Assembly: GCF_964204865.1 (NCBI RefSeq)
Contig: NC_135255.1
Coordinates: 20,489,135 to 20,553,134, forward strand
Length of the DNA: 64,000 nucleotides
Origin: Styela clava
Lineage: Eukaryota; Chordata; Ascidiacea; Stolidobranchia; Styelidae
Direction: 5' to 3'
In this document: positions 36,515-48,500 of the stretch, piece by piece
Position numbering within the stretch: the stretch's first letter is position 1
Layout: the number at the start of each line of letters is the position of its first letter
Notes under the pieces: generated by a model
The model's database searches: none
What the model saw: the letters and a program-made list of their open reading frames with translations, nothing else
What the model was told of the DNA's origin: nothing
Made by a program: the position numbers and the translations under genes

Positions 36515-39500
36515 TCATTTTTTATGTTTTTTATTTCCTTTTCTACGTTGCCTTCTTTTTTTCACACTTGTATCGACGACGTCATCAAATCCAATATTTC
36601 CGTCGTCATGCATGACTCGTTTCCTTTGCTGTGGTTTCGTGTCATCGAATGCGTCATCCTCGTCCATCGGATCGATTATGGCACCCATCACTGTCTTGAC
36701 CTGTGAATAAAATAGATTTTTTCATTTCAAGCAGTCAGGACTACCAAATCAGCTATTACTGCACATGACCTGAAAGGGAGGAAGTCTGAAGACTTAGAAC
36801 ACATTTCAACTCGACATTGTGGTGCAAAATGCTTCTGGGGAATAATTAGGTATGTGCAAGAGGATTGCTGGACGTAACCCCTTGCCGCCATGCATCTAAA
36901 ACCATTAACTGTTTATCTATTGTCGTACCCAAAATGAACAAGTAACGAGACAGGAGGTCGCTCTATGATTGAGCCATCTTATCGGATTTCCTCTCCCTAT
37001 GGAAAAATATGAAAACCAATAATTGTCACCTCGATGAAAATTCGAATCTGATTTTATTTCAATTCTCATTTGAATTGAAGACATAGATCCAGATCCTCGT
37101 CAGTTATTTCACACAATAATACCGCTCTTACCTTGGGTTCTGTCAGCTTCCTAAATGTTGAAGCTGTATTCCATGTTTTACCTAATGGTTGCCGTATGGA
37201 TCTCTCGTATTGCTCATCACTCGTAAATGGATGCGGTATCTGGAAAAATAAACAAAGACAATTAGTGGATGCAACGACCTGTTGGTTTGTGCATTGGCGA
37301 ACTATGATGTTATTGTAGGAAAAAGAGGATTTAAACCCCTCGCTCACATACTCCCACCCAGGGTGCAGCCAGGATTTTGATCAAAATCGTAAATTCCCAT
37401 TAACGGCGATTATGCACTCGTTAAAAGAGCTGACTTTTTTTAACGTATAATGACTTTTCTGTCACATAAAATATTCAATCTTTGACAACTATGAGTCAGC
37501 TACTGAAACCATCAGAGTAGAAAATGTCGTCCAGACTCCAATGAAAACATGACAAGCTCAGACTTTCAAGCCCAGATAGTCATCTCCAAAAAGCTAAAAT
37601 TAGGACACACTATAATCCCATTCTGTATGGAGTTGAAAAGTTCAGTGGCGCGATCGCCTAACGCGGTTATCAATCAGTACCTTGTTCAGACCAAAAGCGG
37701 TAATAAGCATCGTAAAAATGTTACCTACCTGATTAATCTGATGTTTGGCAATGTAGACGTTTCTTTTCTCATTGATAATTACCGGCCCAAGATGTTGGTC
37801 CTTTCGCGGTGGGGGAGGACATGGTTTTATGAAAAACTTCTTCCGTCTTCTTTTTGAGGGTTTTAATCCGACACCCCCCCACTCCCCCCATCCTGGGAGT
37901 GTTGAATCTTCCACTTTCGGTCTAGAGTCCGCGACCATTTTTCGTTTTTCGGAAATGAATTCTGCCATTACGTCGTCATCAGCAAAAGCCTCTTGAATCG
38001 TCATTCTATTTTTATCCTCCCCAGTTGGGGAATCCCCTTCCTCATCATGGTTTTGCACTAAAGTAGGTTCTTCTGAGAATATATTTTCAGTTGGGATCGT
38101 GAATACCTTATTTGGGTCGATGTAATCTAATTTTGGGTGATTTTTCCCTTTTTTATCAGTTTTTGACAAACTTTTGGCTTTATGTAATTCCGAAAGTGTC
38201 TCAATCTCGTTTTCATTTCGTAAAACTTGTTCCAAATCCTGTAATGTCTTTCGTCTGTCTGTTGTGACATCGAGTCCTTCTGGCTCCCCCATGTGTCCTT
38301 CACTATCTTCCTCGTCCTCGGATTCTTTTGTGACTTTTTCGTCGGCTTTTCGTAAATTTTTTAGAGCCGCTTTGAAATTTTTAATGCTCTCTTCTTGGAT
38401 AACTTTGTTGTCCTTGAAATATATAAAATAGAAATGCTTCAATATACAGGTCCCGTTACAATTTCAATTTTGTTATGAAGTCAGTTCTCAATATATCTTG
38501 ACCTGGTTTGTTATTTTTTTAATCAGAAATTGTCCAAGTATTTTTACTTCATTTAATACATCTGTGAAGGCCAAAACAATATATGGTATCAAGAAATTCC
38601 TTTTGCAATTTAAAAAATTTTAAGATTCAATGGAAACCCTATATGATAAATTGAGCAAATTGAATCACTCATATGGCTCAAATGTATGGGTGGCTCTCAA
38701 AGGGCGAGTTGCTAAGTGCGCTGCAACAATTAAAAGAACTGTGTTATACATAACTAAAATATGATTGAATATTTACATACTGTGTTTATTATAAATGTTC
38801 TATTGCTTCTTATTTCAAAAAGACAAGAAAGAATACTTGACCTTTTGCCTTCATTCCTTAGGCCTACATGTTTCAAAACTTCAAAAGACATAAAGTACAC
38901 ATCAACGATCACAATATTGAGTCTTATTTCAAAGCAGCAATTTTTTTATGGAACTCCGCCTTGAGTTTTTTTACTGATATTTTGGCGCCGCAGTACAAAA
39001 AAGTTTGGGAACCGCTGGATTGAAGGTCAAATAGCTAGTATGGCGGCCACTAGGGCTGGGAATTTCAGGGGAAACACTTTCACGAAATCGACCAAAAACT
39101 GATTCTGAATTTATCATTGTAAATTTTGATTATCAGCAAGACAGCAACCTTGGTACCATTATTTTTTACAATTATCGAGTCCTTACCCACACAGTTAGTA
39201 ATATTTTTTTGAATTAAACGCCGCAAGAGATAAATTAGAGATGACATAATCATATTTGACGAAAATGTACGGTATTAAGATGATTTGTACCTGAGATGTC
39301 AGGTAACGGTTAAAATAAATCATAACCGTTAACCATCTGAAATCGGTTAACCGGTTAACCATTTCCAGCCCTAGCGGCCACAGCTTTGCCGAGTGCCATA
39401 TGAAGGTATTCTCTTATATAATGATGGGATTTACATATTTATCTAAAGAAGAAGAACAACCAATAAGACGACTGAATCATATGACGAACCACGGCCTCTC

Positions 39501-42500
39501 TTCGGCCCACGTGCCAGGTATAGGCATATTAGTATCCACAACCCTGTTTACAATAATATTGAAGGCGACAACTGATTAGGGCATACCTGTTCCATGTTTG
39601 AATCCTCCTCATCAGAATCTTCTTCCAACATTTTCTTCAACTTCTTTCTGCTTTTGATTTCTTTTAACTCTTCCTGAAACAAAAATCCACCAGTGAAAAT
39701 TCAAACTCGTCTTACGACTTTCCAACGAAACTCTGTGCATTGAGGCTTCATGATATGGTAGGCTTCCTTTGTGTAGATATATATGAGCATTTCTCTTTTG
39801 TTAAAATTAAGCAAGGTAGCGTGTGATGTAGCAGGCAGGTTTCCTAGCACAGGGTTTCTCAAAGTAAGGTTCGCGACCCCTGAGCGTCTGTGATGACTGC
39901 ACAGAGGGGTCCGCATCGATATGAAAAGCGTCTTTAATGATTGATTTCAACCAAAATGCCAAATATCTTTTTGATTGAGCGTTACTTACGAATATTAATT
40001 GTTATAAGCAAAGCAACTAAAACATTATTGCCTTTTGCAACGGCGATATGTGAGGCAGCATTTCAGCTCTTATCAATAAGATGACAAGATACAGGTTGAG
40101 GAGTCGCCTCATCCATCACATGATTGAAGTTTTCGTTGTCGTTTTCGCAGTGGTATAAATACAATATTGTCCTTATTCACTAGACAAAGATAATTGGTAC
40201 GGCACATGATAGGGGGTCCGACTAAACTAAGATTCACAAATGGGGATCCACGGCCCTGAAAGTTTTGGCAACCCTGCCCTCGCAGATAACATATTATATC
40301 CACCACCTATAGTTAACATCAGCGCTCGACTCATCTTAAATTTTTGGACATGAGTTGGCGCTCCAGAAGTATGTGAACCAAGATGGCGGACACCTCAACA
40401 TAATATGTGTACCAGGTTAGGGTTAGGCGACAATTTTATTCCAATTTTCTTATTTTAGTTCTATTACGAGTTCGGGGACTAACCAAGTGACTCCCGTAGT
40501 ATTTGTACCTGAAATTATGGCCTAAACCCAACCTGATACACATATTACGTTCCGGTGTCCGCCATCTTGGTGCACATACTTCAGGAGCACCCATGAGTCA
40601 CCATTTATGGGAGACACAAAGTCATTCGAGACATCAAAATGAAATGTCTTGGATTTGTTGTCAATCGAGCGCCAGTGACACTTAACAAGTGATTGATTCA
40701 ACGGCTCTCCAGAAGTGTGAGTACCAATATGAACAAGTTTTGTTCGCCTACTTTACATCAAGTTGTGTAAAGGGACTGAAACCTATGGGCAGGAGGTGTA
40801 TTGACTAACACAAACAGTCCCCAAACTCGTAATAGAACTAAAATAAGGAAAAGCGTAATAAAATTATGGCCTAACCCTAACCTGATACACACACTACGGG
40901 AGTACCAATTCAACACAGATGACTTGTGACATGACTTGACTCAGTGCCTAGAGATTTCTAACCAAAACATACCTTTAATTCTTCTTCCTCATTTTCTGAT
41001 GAGTCATTATCAGATTCTTGTTTTTGCTTAGTCACCTTTTCTAATCCTAGAATAGCAGATTTACTCTTTGTATATAATCTATTTCCAGGTGAAAGGTCCT
41101 CTGTGCCCTGCAAAATGAAGAAATGTATGAATAATTAGTAACAAAGTGATTCTTCAGTAATTTTGTGATTCCATGTGAATATCCTTTTGAGTTTTTATGA
41201 CATAATAATATACCTCAAATTTAATTTGTCATTAACATTTGTCAGTTGTATGCAGTTTGCCAACGATATCACAGAGCGCACCGCGCGTTATATCACTGAC
41301 ATGGGCGAACTACGGCCTGTGGGCCAAACCCGACCCGTTGAGCCCGTCGGATGGTGCCACAACTAAACTAAAACCGAAGTTTGATGTTCAATCTAAGAAA
41401 ACTGCTCAGGTAATTTGTTGAAATTGCGATTAAATTCAGTTCGAACAAAAAGGCTTTTCCGGTTTCGTTTTTGTAACACTGTAAATATTGTTCATAAAAT
41501 GGAACTTTTACGTCACACTTACTAGGTGGTCCAAAACCTTGCCTACCCCTGGTATAACTATACTTTTGTTATTGTGGATAAATATTTGAAATGAAAAACC
41601 GACAACTGAAAACGCTTATTCGGTGTTCCGTAAAATTTTGTGATATAAAAAGTGTCCCGCGTTTCAAGAATGGTTGAAAATCTCTGCAATATTTACCTTA
41701 CTCCCCTCATCAATATTGTTCTCATCATTCAGTTTCTCTGCCTTCCCTTGCCTCAACCACGGATTATCTTTTGGCAAATATATTGTCTGCATTGATGCTG
41801 TCGGCGATACGAGAGTGCTCAGATCTGCGGACAAAAATAAAGTGTTGTTAGTCATTTAGGAATTGTTGCCTCTTTTGGCAAACAATTTGGTACTGTTCGT
41901 CGTTCACGGGCCAAAATTAAAGGTTGCAAGTCATTGGCGGGACGCACATATTGTTAGAAAGTTAAAAACCGAAGGAATAGCCAATGAATCACATTTTTCA
42001 CAAAGATTTCAGTTAAATTTCATGCAGCGCGCGAAAACAATTGAATATTTTCTGCGCCATTAAACCATTTGCACTCACCATCAACTTGTTTACGTTCTGT
42101 TGCCATTTGTCTAATTATAATCAATTAATAGGCTCATTAAACGAGTAATTGTGAATTATATACTTGTTAGGTTATAATACAATTTAGTGTCTCAAAACAA
42201 ATTCTGTTCTGTGAAGAATATAATCGTCAATACAGTTGTTTTGTTACTATAATTCAGTGAAGCGTCGCGGACCGAATTATATTGTTTCGTGAGCCGGATC
42301 TGGCCCGCGGGCTATAGTTTGCCGACCCCTGGTGTAAGACATTGGCAAAGACAGTTCTGAAAGAAAGACCTGAGTTCTCCCAAATACCACTCACCATTAT
42401 TTTTTTCATCCTGATCCTCCTCCTCATCAGAATCCTCAATCTTTGTTAAATTCTTCTGGACGAGCTCTGAATGAAGTTTTCTTTGATCCCCGAGTTGTAC

Positions 42501-45500
42501 TTTGGTCATTTCATCGTACTTCGCCATCAACATTCGGTTCTTTGCCCATTTGCTGCCTTGTCTGATTAAAAAAAATATTCAGGTTATGCCCACTCACTAA
42601 GAAGTAAAGAAAACTCGTCTTTACGTAAGGCTACAGTTGATCACTGCAGTGTACAAATACACAGACTACAAATTAGAGCTGTTATGAACATAGAGATGCT
42701 CAAATATATGTACACAAAGTCCAAAACCAAGTAGTATAGGAATGCAATCTGTCACAGTAGACTACCGGTACTGCAGTCTTCGCAACAATCGCCAAAGGTG
42801 CACAATTCTCAATAACGTCATAGCACACAAAAAAGAATCTCATGAAAAATATCTCGCTCTCACAGAAAGTTTCGAAATGAATAAAAGCAATAGCTTTCTA
42901 GTGAAAAAAATACAATCTTTGACTTGCTGAAAATTTTAAAACTATTGGTTCTTTTTTCATAACGATAAGAAGAAAAATACAAACAAAAATATTTTTTTTT
43001 TAAATTAAATGAATAGCCCATGAATAATGTTTACTTATGCCTCAAAACAAGACTTTATTCAGCTAAAAGTAACTCTCCCTCCCCAAATATATAAAAATAA
43101 TAACTTATGAATGGGTATTCACCTATGCCTCAAAACAGCTCTTTCCTCTGCTCTCGTTTTTTCAGCGTATTTCAGTTTTTCAGCTGCTTTTACAGGATCT
43201 TTTCTTTGAAGTTCTTCAAATTCTGTTACTGATTTCTTTTCCTTCTGTTTCCGAATTATCCTGAAATATAATTTGAATATTGATACTTGATAGTTGGATT
43301 TATCACCTTTAAACTAAACATAATGCGTGATGGCCTAGAGCAGTGGTTCCAAACCTTTTTAGCTCATGGCCGCCAGATTATGCCCCCCCAACCCAAATCC
43401 CCATTGTTTACCATTCCAATGGTATTGATAGTGTTATTTTGATTGGTAAATTCCAAATCCCATTATTTTCAAACAATTCATGCTCAACAAAGTGAAAACA
43501 CCCTGTGAAATAACCTTATCAAGCAATGAAACTAAGAAGGAGAGTTTTCTTGTGGTAGGAAGTTTCACGGTTGGGAGCCACTGGTCAGTCCCATGACACC
43601 AAGGGGGTCGTGCTGAGCGTTTGGAATACGCACAACGTCGCATTTCTGATTACCCTGTGTAGGTTCGAATCCCATGCAGGAATGATTATGTATGAGAGAA
43701 TTGCTGGACTCCTCAACACCGCAGGGTGGTTCATGTAACCGCTTGTTCTTCCACCATCAAGTCCATGCTTTGACATGGTAACCGGACCAGAAACGTTCGT
43801 TCGCTATATTATTAATCCGTCTTATCGACTTTCCTTATCCCCCCGAACAAATATGTAAATCCCATCCTAATAAGTTAGGTAGGAAATGATTCCAGTTCTC
43901 TCAAATATTAAGTAAATCGGAAACTAAAAAATGTACATAGGTACCTCAAATGCCTTCTGCTTTTTATTTTTCCTAATCTTCTATTCTTAGCCTCATGGTA
44001 TGAGAGTAGCGCTCGATGTTTTTGTAGTTCCGCACGTCTACGACGGGCTTCCTGAATTCCGATTGATTTCAAGGCTTCTTCCTCTGCAACAGAAAGTCCG
44101 TTTTCCGATCTCTCTTCGTATTTGTTACCCTGAAGAAATTTTTTTATACTCAAGTTAAAAAAATGGTATGCACTTAGATCAGGGGTGAGCAAATTACAGC
44201 CCAGGCCGCATCCATCCGACCGAAGTGTTTCATCAGGCTCACTTGTGTCTGCTGGAAATATGACTCTGATTTTTAAGGATATAAATTTCCGTTGAGGATA
44301 TAGATCAGGGTGGTCCAAACCCAGGCCCGCGGGCCACATGTGGCCCGCCGCTTCATCTGTGGCCCGCGTCACATTCGGAAAGTAATCAAAAAATCGCATT
44401 TCGTGTTGTTTTGTCATAAAATTAATCAGAAAAATCTTTTGACATATTGTCATCACTAATGTCACTGAATTAAATAGTGTTATGGCTAGTTGGGGAAACT
44501 AGCGAAGTTTAGTGATGTGCTTGGCAGTCTAAATTGTTATCTGGCTTTCTAACTTTTTGGTCAGGAATATATGCTAACAATATAGGCATCAGAGAAAACT
44601 AAAAATCGAATGCGGCTACTATTAGCCTAGAATGGCTATGCCTGATAACTATGTGTTTGCACAATAAAACTGTTTGTTTTGTATTGCACTGTTTACCTAT
44701 TTTTGGCACTATTGTGGCCCGCGAACAATGCAAAAATAATTTTGTGGCCCGCGGAGCCGACAACTTTGGACCACCCTGATATAGATGAAAATAACGCCAT
44801 AATGACCCCAATCGTTACACTGTGCATCTTTTTATTATTTAAACGTTGGCGGTTGGACTATTCAAACTGGAAAGAACGGAAAGTTTTCTTGTAAAGTAAA
44901 ATCAGTTCTACATCTGGCATTGTGACCCTCTGAAACTGCTATGTGGCCCCTGATTGGAAACCGCTGGTTTAAGCAATTACTGTTTATCTTCATTTTTAGG
45001 CATTTTTAATTTCAACCTTTTATTTTAGGGAATAATAGCGCGCAGGGTGGCGCTAACGCGCAATAAACGAAAGATGGGTTGTTGCGTTTTAACAAGGGTG
45101 TCTAAAATCTAAACGCACAATAAATGCCGTAGTGTAGCGCTAACGCGCAATAAACGAAAAATGGGTTGTTGCGTTTTAACAAGGGTGTCTAAAATCTAAA
45201 CGCACAATAAATACGCGCGGTGTAGCGCTAACGCGCAATAAAGGAAAGATGGGTTGTTGCGTTTTAACAAGGGTGTCTAAAATCTGAACGTACAATAATA
45301 GCGCGCAGGGTAGCGCTAACGCACAATAAGGGAAAGATGGGTTGTTGCGTTTTAACAAGGGTGTCTAAAATCTGAACGCACAATAATAGCGCGCAGGGTA
45401 GCGCTAACGCACAATAAAGGAAAGATGGGTTGTTGCGTTTTAACAAGGGTGTCTAAAATCTGAACGCACAATAATAGCGTGCAGAGTATTCCCTACTCAA

Positions 45501-48500
45501 AAAAGTAAATTTTTATTAAGTCATTATAAATTCTACAAACATATTCATGATTATAAATGATTAGTTGAGTCACGTTTATCAACATTATAAGAATAAAGTA
45601 ATCAATAATATCATATTTCATCATATAAACCGTGATTAATAAAAATACCACTGAGCTGTGTGATTATTACGACAGATTTTTATGAATAAATCAAGACTAA
45701 TTAACAGTTATAACTTAAAATTTTCATGTTCTAGGAGGTCGGAAGACTCAAATTTTGATTAAACATCCATTATATTTGATATTTTTAATATTTGAATTTA
45801 AGAATAATTCAGAAAAGTTTTATTATAAAAAAGTATACTTTTAATAAGCAATTGAAGCGTCACAGTATAATCTAAAACCAATTTGCCATTCTTGTGACAT
45901 AAATTATACTTTCGGTGCGTTTCAATCGGTCAAAAAAAAAGGAAAAAGGCCACTCAATTAAATGAGACCCAGTTCAGGTTTTCCTTCCTAATTTCATGCC
46001 ATGTATCAATCATTTTAATATTTTGTTACTGTGTGTTGTTTTTTTATATGTTTTGTGGGCATGTTGTAGGAATGCAAATTGCGTTGGATATTTACTATGG
46101 TAATTACTTATCGATTTTAATCGTTAAGTATGTTGATAGGTATTTGTCTGTTTATATGTATGTTTGTCTGTCTGTCTGTTTGTCTGTTAGATGCACGCGA
46201 TATCTCACGAAAGTGAAATTGAATATACTCCAATTTTGCATGTGCATTCATCATATCTCGTACCAGAAGCCTATTGATTTTGGATGAATTATGTCGTATA
46301 ATTAGCGAGTTAATAATTGATTAGTGATGGGACACAAGGTGTCACTATGGAGTAAGAGCGCTGTTTTGGGGGATCCCCTAACTATCTATCGATAAGTCTT
46401 CGGTCTCTGACCGATATTCTCGTTTATTATTTTGAAAAACGTGGAGCTGTTTTTCTCAGATCTCACAATTTTCATTGCGAGAAAGATCCCATTTTTTTTC
46501 CGTTCCATGAGGTCATTTTATTTGGTGTTACCAACCCGCAGGGGTAACAAGATTGGGAACCACTGACCTAAAATAGCGTCGTTAATTTCTGAAAACAGTA
46601 AAAATAAAGAATAAATCAAAACATTGGTCATCGTAAATTTTATTCATTTTCAAATTCAAATCATTTAAAATCTGAATGAGCAAAAAGGCCTTTTTTGATG
46701 AAAGCTGTAAACCAAAGTAGAAAACTAATCAATAACCACTGTTCATCATGACTTTCCGTGCATTTTTAAATTTTACTTTATTCCAGATAATGTAAGAAGT
46801 CTCGACTCTTAAGCCCTACATCAGTGTTTACTATTGGCGAACCTCATTGTGATAACCGCGAGGCAGTTTAGCAGTTATCTTTTTTTTAGAAACTGCAGAA
46901 TTGCCTTTTTTCGTTTTTGAAGCGAAACATTTTAAAAGTTGACAAATAATTTGTGTGCAGATAATTTTGTAACCCATTTCTATATCTCTTCAGAATAGCA
47001 AATGTGAATAATCGAAGGCTCGTACATTTAGTAATATTCATTATTATAAATGATTAGTTGAGTCACGTTTAGTAACAGCAAACGAACGAGTAACTCGTGA
47101 TATCATTTTTCATCACATAAACCATGATTAATATAACATTGAGCTGTGTGATAAGAGTGTAAGAGTGGGACATCACCATGTGTGGCAAAAATTTATGAAC
47201 GCCGTGCATATTAGAAAAGCATATGGATATGGAAATTTCTGGACAATACCCTTGTCTCCCGCATATTCAAACTCAGATGAAAAAGAAATATAATATTTTA
47301 AAAAAGGAATGGCGGAACTTCCTGAAAGACAGCCAATCACAACAAAATATGAATAACCTATGACCCTATTGTTACAATAATATTTGTATTCTATTCCCTT
47401 TTATCTAAAAAGTAACAGCTTTGATATCTATTCCATAAGATATGAAAACTGATAAGATGACTTGTGTCAAGATAGTGGCTTATTCCGTATTGGCCATCTC
47501 TTAGAGCAGGGTGGTCCAAGGTTGTCGGCTCCGCAGGCCACAAATATTTTTTTATTGTTCGCGCTAATAGAATTCGCATTAGATTTTTAGTTTTCTATGG
47601 TGCCTATATTATTGTTAGCATATCGACGCATGAAATCCAAATTGGGCTAAGTCCATTTTTCTAGTTTTGAGAAAAACACAAAAAACGTTTTTTTTTTGTT
47701 TCTTTTTTTTATTTCTCTAATACCTTACATCGAGGATGTCTAGTTTTTATGGTCCACCAAAGTTACAATGAAGGCCATATTTAGATGGTATAAAAAAATT
47801 TGTGCTCCGCCCCAATTTTTTTTTTTTTTTTTTTTTTGGACTTAACCCTTTTTGGCTCTCAATTTTCTGGACCAGAAACAATTTTATTGGACTTAGGGCC
47901 CCTTTATTATGTTATTATAGAGGCTGGTATGGACTTAGCGCTTTGTATTATATTTTTTGAGAGGAGCTATGTCCAAAAAACGGACTTAGCCTCAACTTAC
48001 AATGCAGTTATCCAGAGCTAAGTCCACTATAGTAGACACAGCTCTGTTTAGTTCTCAAATGCCCTAAAAAAATCAGGGTTATGTCCATAGCTGTCTTGAG
48101 ATCTAGTGCACCTAGAGATAAGGCAAATAGACCAAAATGTAGAGCTAAGTCCAGGAAAATCAGCAATTGAAAAATGTCATTTTTTGGAAAAGTGAACTTA
48201 GCACTGTTTGGTTTTGAGGTGTCGAATTATATTCCCGACCAAAAAGATAGAAAGCCAGATATTAATTTAGACTGTCAAGCACATCATCCAACTTCGCTAT
48301 TTGCCTCGGCTAGCCGTAAAACTAGTCAATTCAGTGACATTAGTGATGTAACAATATGTCAAAAGATTTTTCTGGGCAATTTTATTACGAAACAACACGA
48401 AATGCGATTTTTTGATTACGCTCCGAATGTGACGCGGGGCACAGATAATGAAGCGGCGGGCCACATGTGGCCCTCGGGCCTGGGTTTGGACCACCCTGTC

